Of a stretch of 64,000 nt of DNA, positions 23,218-34,300 are shown piece after piece. How positions within the stretch are numbered: position 1 is the first letter of the stretch; each line of letters opens with the position of its first letter. Origin of the DNA: Lotus japonicus (taxonomy: Eukaryota > Streptophyta > Magnoliopsida > Fabales > Fabaceae). The notes below the pieces were generated by a model. It saw only the letters and a program-made list of their open reading frames with translations. It did no database searches and had not been told where the DNA came from. Location: positions 32,853,021-32,917,020 of the forward strand of contig NC_080044.1 in NCBI RefSeq assembly GCF_012489685.1, in the 5' to 3' direction. Position numbers and translations under genes: made by a program.

Positions 23218-24049
23218 GCTTTCTAATCTGTTCGGTTAGCACCAGTTGAGCCCTTCACGGTTCATGATGTCACACCACAGTTTCCATATCGCATCACATA
23301 ATAGCATGAGATGGCAGGTGGATTCCACAGCTAGGCCACATATGTAAGGCCCGAGTTTTTAAGTTCATGCTAAGTGAATAAACTTCTTATTCACGATTAG
23401 GGTTGATGTAATGTGAAGGGAAACCTGAACGAAAGTTTATTAAATGAAATATATTTATGAAGGAGAAAGTTCAGGAAAAGTTCAAGGATTGCATTATGAT
23501 CGATAAAAGTTATAGCACGATCGTTACACGCTTAAACCTAGGTCAGAAACCCTAGTATATAGCTAATTTTCACTTTTAGGCACGACGGAAGTTAATTCCA
23601 AAAATCTTCAGAGAAATGTTAGAACTTCTCTTATTCCATATATAACAATCGTTTCGAGGCGAAACTCTAGGATCTACGAACGTCCGATTCCAATCATCGG
23701 AAGTTTGCCGAAACCGAAACCCTGGTATTTCAAAACCCTAGAATCACCCGACTATGAAGACTTTTTCTATTCGGAACATCAAATGAAGATTCTACACGCG
23801 TACACCCATTTCTCTTGATGATTTCAATCTTTCTTCAGAAGGAAGTTTTCTATTCCGACATCCGATGCAAAAAGCAACTTATCGGGTAAAATAGTTTTGT
23901 ACCGACTATGCATTAGTTGCCAAAAATACAAGGAGACCTCATTTTAGTTTTGGAATTCTTTCGCCAAAACATATCTTAGAATTCATGGAGAATGACGCCG
24001 GAAAAATCAGATTCGCGAAACTTTCATTTTACCGCGTTTTGCCAACCTC

Positions 24050-24058
24050 TATATATAG
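24050..24058 (+). promoter_or_regulatory. TATA box of the solo LTR (copy 2)
   Basis: TATATATAG in the same place as in copy 1, conserved while neighbouring bases differ. Confidence 0.55.
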
Positions 24059-25562
24059 CCAAGAAATGAGAAAAAACAAATATCTTACCCATTTCATCCA
24101 AGGAGGCCGCGAGTTTGAGAGGAGAGGAGGAGAAGAAGATTTTGTTCAATCCTTGCTTGATCGTTGATTAATCAGTTGCTGCTTCAAGGTTTCGAGGTAT
24201 AGTCGCTAATCCTTACCTCTGATCGCTTTTTCCATAGCTTTTCTGTAGAGTTTTCTGAGCGGATAGTTTATGGGTTTTTGCAAAACTATCCTGAATCTTT
24301 CATTTCTGATTCTAAACCTCTTCTATATGTGCCCAAGATCACTTCTGCCGGATTAGATTTTCCGTTATGTCGCCGGAATCAATTTTAGCCTTAAATACCC
24401 ATTTTTGGAGTTTTTGAGGTAAAGCTTCAACCTTTAGGCTAAAAACTATCGCCTTAGCTTAGTGTTAGTAGGATTAGTTGTCATAAACGTCGTTAGTAAC
24501 GTCCCTGCAAAATTTTATTTTTGAGATTTCAGTTTTGAAAATCCTAAGTTAAAAATCATGACCAAAATACCCCTGCGACAGTTTTTGATCCGATAATTTT
24601 TCCGAGTTCAGAATACCCTTAGTTACGGCTTATGATAGCATAGGAACCAAGTTTGATCGAAGAAAAATCGAACCCCACAATTAACCAAAGTGGCCGAGCC
24701 CTATAGGGGGGAGGAGGAAAATTTCCTTTTTCCGAAAACTTGTCCTTTCGCGCTAGATTATCGTACCTCGGAGTATGTATTGCTTCGTGTAACCCTAGTA
24801 AGTATTGATAGTTTAGTTTCCGATAGATTCTGATAGTATTTCTGTGGTTTTGCTCTAAAGGTGACTTTGAGGAATTCCCTGAGGAACAAGGCTTTGAGTG
24901 CGAGGAAGCACTAGTTGATCATTCTGGAGAACTTTCAGGTGAGGGCTTCTCACTGAATCTCTAGTTAATGCTTAGGGTCGATGTTTCGACATTGTTTACT
25001 GTTTATGCACTGGATTGTGTGTGATTGGAAAATGTTTTCTGAGGCTTCGGCTGACAATGTAGATGATTCATCTACTGAATGTTTTTGAGATTGACTTACA
25101 TGCTATGTGCTATGTGGGTAATCTAGGATGTGTGGTGCATGCTTTATATGCTAAGTGCTAAGTGTTAATGTTGAGATTTCTTGATATATGACATGTTGTT
25201 GATTGTGATGATTTAAATATGCTTTACACTGGAAATCTGAGATTCTGAATGGTGAGAATAGCGGGCAGGTCATGCCGATTTTATTTTGAGAGTTTTGAGA
25301 AAGTTTGATAGGACGAATGAGATTCGGGCCTTGTATAGGGTTTATGGATCGAGACATTCTCTGGAGTCATTTGGGGATTCGGAGATCCCGAGAACTTATA
25401 GGATTCGCGATAAGACTAAAGGGATAATTATTTTGTAAAGAAAACTCATAAGACATTAAACAACCTCTAAATCTTTAAGTAATGGTATAAATCTCGAAAG
25501 GAGGCTTTGGATGCAAATCATAGTTTTGGAAAACGAGAAGTGTCGTCGGATCCAAGTGTTGA

Positions 25563-25648
25563 GTTTGTTGTTGATGTGCTGTTGGAGCAGCGTTTGTTGT
25601 TGTGCTGTTGGAGCAGCGTTGGTTGTTGTGCTGTTGGAGCAGCGATGT
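25563..25648 (+). repeat. Three copies of a ~30-bp minisatellite
   Basis: TGCTGTTGGAGCAGCG repeated three times at about 28-30 bp spacing. The sister LTR has two copies. Confidence 0.75.
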
Positions 25649-26416
25649 TGTTGGGCTATCCTGGGGATAAGTCCGGGAAACCGTTAGTTTCCGAGAGTAT
25701 GATACTCTGTGCTCGCTGAGCAGTTGTGACCATCGGATTGAGATGAGTCGGATGATTTGGAGATCATCGTGGGTTATGTGTTGGCGTGAAGTGTGTCTTT
25801 TGTCGCAGAATCGACTTTACCTTAGGGTAAGCTTTTAGAAACTTTAATTTACCTAGAACACGTGGCGACGTGTCGAGTGAGATCAGAGACGTTGGTTGAC
25901 TAATCATCCTGCATTCATGCAACATTAATGGGGTATTAACACAGGACGTACTCTGGACCTCGTCGGATTCCAAAATGGTCATAAGACCCGGATTTCCGTG
26001 AAAGAGCGTTTGTAAACGTCTCTTGTAGCAGACCGAAATGGCAGACCTACGGGTTACGGCTGATCTGACTACCGCTGTCGTTGGAGTAAGAGGCACGCGG
26101 GCCGAAATGGTCCCACCGTGGCTGGTGCTAGGGCTGATCCGTTGATGTCCATCCGTTCCGGATTGCATATTGGTTGACTGGGTTAACCTGCATACATATC
26201 ATGCAACATGCATACTAATTTAGTTGTTGAGTGTGATTGGTAATTGTTAAACCTATTTGGAACATGCTAATTGCTATTATTGCGTTTATGTTATTGTGGA
26301 ACATGCAACCCTAGGAATGACATCTCTAGCTATAAGCCTAAGTGGCTATCTATTACTTGTACCTATTGGGTTTATTATCTACATAGTTCTTTAGAGTTGA
26401 CCCTCGCGTCTTCTGT

Positions 26417-26887
26417 GTGTGTTTTGGCGGACAACGCCTTTTGTCAGATGAATATTGCGGATTGGTTCACCATGGTCCACCCTTCGGGTCGTGGGTGGTT
26501 GACCCCGCGAGCCATCAAGCGACGTATTCGGGGCGCATCATGGAGGATCACGTGGATAGCGGAGGACTTCTGAGGTCAGGAGTGTTGAGGCGATGCTCTA
26601 TCAGCTTCAACTCGCCACCGGGCGTTCATTGTGGACCAGGACTTGGAGGACCACCACCACCACCATTGTCTTCAGACGAGGAGGATCCCTCAGAGGAGAT
26701 TCCAGTGGGAGTGCCTTCGGCAGGGTCTAGTGCACCCACCGTTGCGATCATCGATGATCAGGGTTCGGGCCCTAAGCCCGTGAGTCCAGCATCGGAGCGC
26801 ACTGCGGTTGCGAGGGGAGGACGGATAGGGTTAGTAGACTTGGTCGTTCTGGATTCTGATTCAGACGACGATCATGCTAGCACATAG
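26417..26887 (+). other. Acidic ORF inside the solo LTR (coding status unknown)
   Basis: A 156-codon ORF whose second half is of low complexity and acidic (SDEEDPSEEIPVG, then DSDSDDDHAST). The sister LTR keeps the end of this region but lacks roughly 250 bp of it and has a stop in this frame. The segment could be leftover coding DNA captured by the LTR or chance. No family is recognised. Confidence 0.25.
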
Positions 26888-27376
26888 TTTTGAGTGTTGG
26901 TATGAGCTCCTCGAGTTAGGATTAGTGTAGGAGTAGAGTTTTAGCTCTGACAGTCTTGCTTCATTTGTTACTTAGGGGACAGGGTAGATCCGCCTATAGC
27001 TTTTTGTGTGGTTTCCTTACGGGAATCACAGAGAGTTGGTTGGACTTAGGAGGTCTTATTTTCAGGCCATTGGGTCAGCTGATTCTCAGTTTTGAGGGAT
27101 GGTGTTGCGGGCACTTCACCCTTTTCATTTGGTTTGTATATATTGCCTACGGGCGTTGCACTTTTCTTTCCGTCACTGGAGGTTACTCGTGACGAGGTTG
27201 TTACTTACAGCGGGGGCTGTTTATATTTTGTATATTAGTTCTATTGCTTTTCGCTTTTGGGTTTTATTTAATTCAGTCTTGTCTTAGTTATTATCGAAAA
27301 AAAAATATTTCACGTTTTTCCGCATTAAGTTTACTTTTGGTTACTAAAGTGACGCCACCGAAATCGGGGTGTTACA

Positions 27377-27658
27377 ACATATGCTACAAAGCCCTGCATT
27401 TTCCACGGCTACCCCTCGTTTCAATAGGTTTTCTTTGACAGCGATCTTGTTCAACACGGCTTGCCATAAAAAAATGACAACTTTTGGTGGGGAAATTTTC
27501 CGGATTTTCTTTGATATGATAAAGGGGTCGGTTTCCAGCACTTTTATTTCCACAAGATTGTAGATCGCCTTCACTGAGAACATTCTCATTTGATCTCCAA
27601 GCCACAAATTCGTGTCTTCTCCTTGACATGGTAAAACTGAGTTGATAAAGAGGTACAA
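27377..27658 (-). pseudogene. LINE ORF2: zf-RVT module
   Basis: The frame reads LWLGDQMRMFSVKAIYNL, then KISPPKVVIFLWQAVLNKIAV and CSICC, the standard region after reverse transcriptase in plant LINEs. It is interrupted by the solo LTR after CSICCN. A shifted frame connects it to the reverse transcriptase ORF that ends at 27818. Confidence 0.7.
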
Positions 27659-27817
27659 CCTTTTCTTTTCTTCTAATTCCCAGCCAAAGCATTGCCTTCG
27701 GAACTCTAGGGACCAACACTATTTACTACCAATGAAACTGCAAAGTTCATGAACCATTGCATTTTTCTCAGTGGCAAGAGCAAAAAGTCTCGGGAACATT
27801 TGGTTTAGTGGTAACAT

Positions 27818-28873
27818 CTATACCCAGGGGTCCAGCCAGAAGCGTATTGCATTTCCTGATGCAAGCTTGCAGAAGAGTGCATCCCTAAGAGATTTAGCCA
27901 TTACCGTGTCCTCAAGAAGGTTTTTCAGGATGTCTTGTGACAAAATAGAACAATTCGTGAAGCTCTCAACCACAAGATGTAAAACCAGAAGCTTTGGGTC
28001 CCAATTGTACTTTGAAGACATGATTCTCCGCCATAATGCGTTCTTCTCCTTCCCGTATCTCCATGCCCATTTTAGTAGCAAAGCGCGGTTCTTCCAGCCT
28101 AAGAAACCGAGGCCTAAACCTCCTGGCTGTGAGCTTTTACAGACTTGTTCCCAAGCCACCCAAGAGATCTTTTTCCTACCTTGAGAGCTGCCCCATAGGA
28201 AACCCCGCATCAGTTTTTCAAACTCTCCTATCACACCATTTGGCGCCTTGAAAACACACATGTAATACACCGGAATAGAAGCAATTGCACCTTTCAAGAG
28301 GACTAGTCTTCCACTCACGGATAGGAAATTTGAGCTCCAAGAAGCTAGTTTCTTTCTCATCTTCTCTATGATGGGCTCCCAAAAAATTCTCCTTCTAGGG
28401 TTATCCCCCAATGGAGCACCAAGGTACTGCATTGGTAGAGATCCACTGCTCACTTGGATTCTGTTTGCAACCTCAAGTACTCTCTCATCAGCTATATTGC
28501 AGCCTATTAATTGAGATTTATCAAAGTTAACCTTCAAGCCCGAGGCCCACAAGAAGGCTTCCAAGGCAGCATAAATCCTCTCTAATTGGATCGCATTATT
28601 CTCACAAAATATGAGTGTATCATCAGCAAACTGTAGGTGGTTAATAATGAGACCGTTTCCCATGTTGAAGCCACATGGCGCTTGATCCACTGCCAGTAAA
28701 TTCAGCATACAAGACAATGCATTTGCTACAATGTTAAAGAGTAAGGGTGAGAGCGGATCACCTTGTCTTAGCCCCTTTTCAATTTGAAGAAAATCTCTGG
28801 GAGAGTTGTTCACCAAAACAGCCAATGTAGCGGAGGAAATGCATCCCTCAACCCAAGTTCGCCTTATCCCCAA
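27818..28873 (-). pseudogene. LINE ORF2: reverse transcriptase, C-terminal half
   Basis: Open frame of 351 codons. It contains GLRQGDPLSPLLFNIV, the catalytic FADD motif (LQFADDTLIF) and GLKVNFDKSQ, then the thumb/connection region (YLGAPLG) typical of RVT_1 in plant L1 elements. It is frameshifted relative to the N-terminal half upstream (28848-29489). Confidence 0.88.
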
Positions 28874-29489
28874 ATCCCATCTCTTTCATCATGTTGAGAA
28901 GAAAGTTCCAGTCAACATTATCATAGGCCTTGGCAAAGTCTAGTTTTATCACAAAGCCACCCTCACTCGACTTATTCATAGAATCCACCACTTCATTCGC
29001 AATGATTATACAATCCGCAATTTGACGATCACTAGTAAAGGCAAATTGATTCTGGGTAATTAGTGATGGCATGATGCTTTGCAGTCTTGTGGCAAGGACC
29101 TTTGCTATCAATTTATAAACGCTTCCTATGAGACTAATAGGTCTATAGTCTGTGAGAGCTGTCGGGTTAGCATTCTTGGGGATTAGTGTGATGAATGCCG
29201 CATTTAGCCCACGGACTAGTTTTCCATGCTCAAAGAATTCTTCAAACACTTTTACTATGTCACCTTTGATTAAGCTCCAGAACTCCTTGAAGAAATTAAG
29301 GTTGAAACCATCGGGACCGAGGGCTTTGTTGCCATCACAAGTTTTAATAGCATCCCAAATCTCTTCCTCTGAAAATCTTCTCTCAAGAAAGGCTCTCTTG
29401 TCATCTCCCAGCTGAGCAAGATTTTGGCATTTGAATGTTGCGTTTACCCGCTGCCCTTTCTTGTAAAAACTGTTAAAATGATTGAACAC
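28848..29489 (-). pseudogene. LINE ORF2: reverse transcriptase, N-terminal half
   Basis: Shows KALGPDGFNLNFFKEFW, FITLIPK, DYRPISLIGSVYKLIAKVLA, QNQFAFTSDRQIAD and KLDFAKAYDNVDW, the classic first blocks of non-LTR reverse transcriptase, including the first catalytic Asp. The frame ends by a frameshift just before the FADD half. Confidence 0.88.
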
Positions 29490-30102
29490 AGCTTTTTTTT
29501 ATCTCCCTAGGGTCATGAATTTGAGCACCATCAACCTGAATCTGGCTCATCTCTTTCTTTGACTCCCGGAGTTTGCAAACTATGTGGAAGTACTTCGAAT
29601 TTTTGTCCCCTTCTTTGAGCCAACGAGTTCTAGATTTCTGGATCCACTTGCTTTCCTCGAACCTGTACAACCTCCATAAGTTGTTTAAAATTTCAAGTTT
29701 GTTCTTCCGCAGCTCCTCACGGACCCCCTCACTCTCCATACGGCTCATAATAGATTGAAGTTCCTCTTCTAATGCTTTTAAGCTTTCCACACCCCACACA
29801 CCCTTGTTGCTTCTCCATTCACAGATTCTTGAGCGGAGTCCCTTTAATTTTTGCATTAGAGGATAGCTGGACCAGCCCTCCACCACAGCTGAGCACCACC
29901 ACTCTTCAACCATTTCTTTGAAGCCCTCTTCCAGAAGCCAGTGGTTAAAGAAGCAAAAAGGTTTAAGGCTAAAATCTTTTGATCCAACTGTAAGAGTCAC
30001 AGTCCGATGATCCGATACATTCCAATCCTCTGCCGCCTGAGATGCCCCATTTAAACTCAGAATCAACATATCATTGACAATCCATCCGTCAGTTTGCTCC
30101 AT
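29473..30102 (-). pseudogene. LINE ORF2: linker between endonuclease and reverse transcriptase
   Basis: Contains VSDHRTVTLT, the conserved SDH end of the endonuclease fold, followed by the helical linker (WIQKSRTRWLKEGDKNSKYFH) seen in plant L1 ORF2 proteins. It is in the same frame as the endonuclease start. A short segment in another frame (30063-30266, EFTWTSSRNGG) sits between them, so two compensating frameshifts are present. Confidence 0.8.
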
Positions 30103-30690
30103 AATCCCCCATTTCTCGAGCTAGTCCATGTAAATTCTCCATTGCGCATGGGTAAGTCAAGCAACATGTATTTCTCTATGAAGAGTTTAAAAAATTGATC
30201 ACCAACACTGGTATTCCATGGACCTTTTCTCTCCGACTCATGGAGTGTCATTGAAGTCACCGCCAATCGCTATGGGTCCATGATGATTATTCAGAAGTAA
30301 ACCGAGGTCGGAGAAGAAATCACCCCTCTCATCCTCTGAATTAGGACCATAGACGTTTATCAACAAGCATTGTTCAGAGATGTTGGGGAACTTCACAGTC
30401 AGGCCAAGGAATCTTGGATTCTTGGTCGTGCTTATCAAGTCAAAGTAGCCGTGCCTCCACATTGAAATCAACCCTCCAGCAGACCCATTTGCTGGAACCG
30501 TTTCAGCTTTAAAATCCATGCCTCTTGCCCATCCTTCCAGGATATTCACATTATTTTCATTAATCTTCGTCTCTTGAAGAAAAATCGCCACAGGTTTCAG
30601 TTTATTGAGGGCCATCTTTGTTGCGTGTCTCTTTGAGGCTTTCCCAAGACCTCTAACATTCCAGCAAGCCCACAATTTTTCCATGATCAA
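30063..30690 (-). pseudogene. LINE ORF2: apurinic-like endonuclease domain
   Basis: The ORF2 start at 30690 is followed by WNVRGLG (residues 11-16 region), QETK (39-42), NVYGP (112-116) and GGDFN (143-147), the exonuclease/endonuclease/phosphatase motifs that nick target DNA. After GGDFNDTP the frame shifts, and the fold continues in another frame with GEFTWTS. It lies 72 bp downstream of the ORF1 stop. Confidence 0.85.
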
Positions 30691-30762
30691 AAATCAGCCT
30701 CAATGGTAGTAATCGTACTTGTTAATAAGCTTAATCCTGTCTCCTGGCACCAATCTGGTCAA

Positions 30763-31321
30763 TCAGACCTTGAATTGCCACTTCGTCAGAACAGTCATAC
30801 ACCATACCAAGGTAGCCCCCATCCTCCAGGCGCTGCGGCCTCTAGTAGTGGCACCAAGAGGCTCCTCCTCCGTATGAGGAATGATCATCAATTGATTATT
30901 TTCCGTTGGACACTCCACCTGGGAAGCCTCCAGGGAGGTACTCGGCGCGGCCTTTCTTAGTCTTCCCCTGCGTGAGGAAGAGACAGGGGTGGCAGACGCT
31001 GGAAGGGTCAAGTTTGAGGGAACATCGACGGTAATGGATAGGGTAGGGGAAGGAGTCTGTGGTTCTGAGGGGAGATTCACCTTAGAAGATCCAGACCTTA
31101 ATGATTGAGCTCGGGTCCTGGGTTGTGGGGATGGAACACGACCCGAACCAGCTATCGCATGGCATTTTCTTGGTCTCCCTCGACCCCTTTTTGGTGTTAT
31201 GGGGTTGCTTGTTGCTTGGGATGGATAAGCTTCTATCCTTGACTCCATAATAGTGAGGATGGGCTGGGTCTCACCAGTAAAGCCCACCTCACCAGCTAAG
31301 GGTTTGGAAACTCGGGGGGGG
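30763..31321 (-). pseudogene. LINE ORF1, C-terminal part
   Basis: Low-complexity Ser/Pro-rich tail with two AT-hook-like basic stretches (PKRGRGRPRKCH and SSRRGRLRKA), common in plant LINE ORF1 proteins. It is separated from the N-terminal part by the LTR element. Across that junction the frame is off by one within a G-run. Confidence 0.7.
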
Positions 31322-32698
31322 TGTTGGTAAATCTGCAAGTGCACGAATCCACCCGGTTTTAAATATCGAACCACAGGGATTGTGAGTGAATAGATTCGGT
31401 TCAAGCTTTGAGTTTGAAGGTTTGTTTTATTGAGGCAAACATATGTCGAAGTAGTAATAAGGAAAAAGAAAATATAAATTTAGAAATGAAACAGAAAATG
31501 AAAAGAAAGAGTGATTTACTTTGGGTTCTTGCTCAACTAATCAATTCAAGCACATCATTCTAAGCACATGTTCTCATGAATCTCTCCTTGATGTTATAGC
31601 CTAAGCAACTACCTATCGATGCCTCGCATAGATAATTCTTTCAAACCAAAAGATAAGCCCAATTCCTTGCGTACTTAAACATTTGTTTGAAGCATAAAGA
31701 TTATAAAGTTCAGGCCAACAAACCCCAACCCTTCCTCTATTCCTAGCAGCAAGTAAAGAAGGGGTAATCCCACAACAAGTCCCTAATCTATAATAAACTT
31801 CCGTTCTATTATAGAAAAGCATAAAGCTAGCACAAGTTCTAACTTGAAACATAAAGCATAGATATGGGATTCAAGGAAAGAAGAAGAACATGTGGGAAAG
31901 AACTTAAGATTATAACTCAAATACAAAAAGTCTTACAAAGAAATCCAAAGCAAAAGAAGATAGATTAGCCAAGCATGGCTCTTGGCTAAGAACCTGAATT
32001 ACAAGCTTGGAAGCCCTCTCTCACTCTCCTAGATGATCCTCTCCTTCTAAACTTATGTAAAAATGGAATAGATATCAAAGATTACAAAAGAAAATGACTA
32101 AAATCCTATTTATAGGCAAAAATCCCGAGTTTGGGCTGTTCCCGGCGCTCAGGCGCCAATTCAGAGCGCCTGAGCGCCAATTCCATCCTGAAAATGAGCC
32201 TCTGGAAGGTAATTGGCGCCTAGGCGCCAATTAAGCACGCCTAGGCGCCAATTCCAGAACCCTAGAAAAAGCAATTGGCGCCTAGGCGCCAATGGAGCAC
32301 GCCTAGGCGCTCTGACTCGCTGGAAAACCTTTTGATCTTCATTTTAACTCCTCTTTACTCCTCTTTAAGCCTCTCTTCAACTCTCCAAACCTCTAGACAC
32401 TCCATCTTCAGCTGTTACAACCTGAAAACTTGATGACAAAACTAGGAAAATATCTAGAAATTCAAAGGTTAGTTTTGCACAAAGGCTCCAAAACAAGTGG
32501 AAATTGCCTATGACTCTTAAACTCTAATCAAATGCAACTAAATCCCTTATAAAACTACAAAATTACTAAACTAATGCAAATGCACAAATAAAAGTAAAAA
32601 TGCATGAGAATGCATGAAACACTACATGAGACACAAGAAAAAGACTCAAAACCTACAAAGGAAAAACCCTAAAAACATCATATAAACCCGGGTCATCA
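31322..32698 (-). repeat. 3' LTR of the LARD-like element
   Basis: 1377 bp, 20 bp longer than the other LTR because of an extra GCGCCTAGGCGCC-type unit near 32232. TG...CA ends. Confidence 0.88.
32212..32293. repeat. Perfect 20-bp palindromes in the LTR
   Basis: ATTGGCGCCTAGGCGCCAAT occurs at 32212-32231 and 32274-32293, and again in the other LTR (35191-35210 and 35232-35251). It is its own inverse complement. Related GGCGCC/AGGCGC half-sites surround it. Confidence 0.92.
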
Positions 32699-34300
32699 CA
32701 CCACGATACTCAACGACAGCTCGCCCTCGAGCGTCACTAAGATTAGCTTGCCCTCAAGCACAAAGAATTGCTCCCAGCACACATGCCAAAAGAGGGATAC
32801 ATTTTTAGAAAACCGGGGGATCAAGTAAATGCAGTTAGTTCCAAGAGAAAGATTCAACAATCAACTTCATGCTACTCTTAGATAAAGAAGAATTAGAGTC
32901 CACTATGAGAAGCATTTAGAGCTAACATCCTAGCATGAGACAATTGTTTAGTGCACTGAGCACACAAGCAAGTTCATAGGTTCTGAGAATCATTCCCTCA
33001 AGAGCAAATAAAGTTGACAATGCATTATTCATTGAGACTTCAAAAGGGTTGTAATGTTGGCTAGGTAAAGCACATGGTAGGTGGTCCCTAAGGAAGACTA
33101 AGGTTGCACAAGATTTTGAGTGTGGTCCAATTTGGAATTTCGGAGCTTTCAAGCTATTGATACTTAGCACTCAAGTCTCTTAACCCCTTTTTGTTTCATA
33201 TTTTTTCTTTTTTTTTTTGGAACTCCACCACACCATGGAGTTCATTTTCTCTTTCGACTTTTTTCGATTCTTTTTCTTTGGGGCAAGAGACAATTGCACT
33301 TTTTATAAACTAGCTCCATCAAGAGTTAAGAACCACAACTCCCCATTGAATCCTCCAAACAACCAGCCCATTAAACATAGATACCAAGGAAATCTCCATA
33401 AGGCTCAAAAGGGTCAACTAGGGACAAAGATGTTATAAAACAATTTCTGAAGTACAAGAAAACCTACCAGTCTCAAGAATGCAAGTCTCCTAAAGCTACA
33501 CTCAAGGATGCATGAAATGAAACACAGAACCAAGAAGTGCAAGTGAGTCAGGATCCTCCAGGGAAATTATATAGTGAAGGGTCAAAGATGGACCCTTGTG
33601 GACTCACATCAACTCTATCCTCAAGATAACACTTAGAAGACCGAAGTCTCTCCCTCTCTTTTCCAAACATACAATCGCTCCCCAAAAGAAAGCACAAAGT
33701 ATCCACTAAAAAACATTTTCAAAACCAGCATCATGTGAGTGAGCAAGACTTGGGAACATGTCATTTGAGTATAAGGAATAAAGACCAAGGTATAAAATAC
33801 TCTATATAACAATGCATGATAAAATTGGATAAACAAAATCTATAAAAGAAAAAATATGCAAAAATGCATGGACTAAAACTCAGGGTAAGAAAAGAACCTC
33901 CTTCAAAGTGATTGAGTGCTCCAAGTGTTCTCCACTTTGGCTTTTATTTCCTGAAAAACTAGAAGAAGAAACGTTAAACACAAAAAGAAGATCCTATGTA
34001 TCAACTTATCAACTCATGACCAATGAATCTAATTAAAATTAAATTCACTAGCTGATCCATTCTAGGTCAGGTTCATGGAATTCCAAACCTCAAATCATGT
34101 TATAATTGATCAAGTCACAACAAGCACTAAGAACAAGAACGAATCAGTTAAATTGATACATAGGAACAAAACAGAAAAAAAAAAAAAAACATGGGTTGTC
34201 TCCCATTCAGCCCTAAGTTATAGTCTTAGGTAGACTAAACTTCAAACTCGTAACTCAAACCAAAAATCACAAACAATCCCCGGCAACGGCGCCAAAAACT
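32699..34300 (-). other. Non-coding internal region of the LARD-like element
   Basis: No gag or pol motif in any frame. There is an A-run at about 34170-34188 and phrases like 'agctcgccctcgagcg' typical of Athila-related leaders. Confidence 0.6.
34277..34294 (-). other. Primer-binding site for tRNA-Asp
   Basis: On the minus strand, TGGCGCCGTTGCCGGGGA, complementary to the 3' 18 nt of plant tRNA-Asp, six bases inside the 5' LTR. This is the ordinary Athila-type length, in contrast to the extended one at 51302. Confidence 0.85.

Larger units (their letters stand above)
23343..27376 (+). mobile_element. Solo LTR of a Tekay-like gypsy element (copy 2)
   Basis: Starts TGTAAGGCCC, ends ATCGGGGTGTTACA, and has the perfect TSD ACATA at 23338-23342 and 27377-27381. 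It lies inside the zf-RVT part of LINE ORF2 and in the opposite orientation. Excising it rejoins the Cys/His motif (LCSICCNM followed by CGLAVES). It is closely related to the solo LTR at 8788-12698. Confidence 0.9.

Noticed and set aside
27384..27719. 111-codon minus-strand ORF overlapping the zf-RVT region
   Set aside because: It is a shadow in another frame. The frame with the Cys/His motif (27377-27658) is the real remnant.
31613..31852. 79-codon ORF, repeated at 34592-34831
   Set aside because: It lies at the same place in both LTRs of a non-coding element, is antiparallel to nothing known and has no family. It is repeated only because LTRs are.
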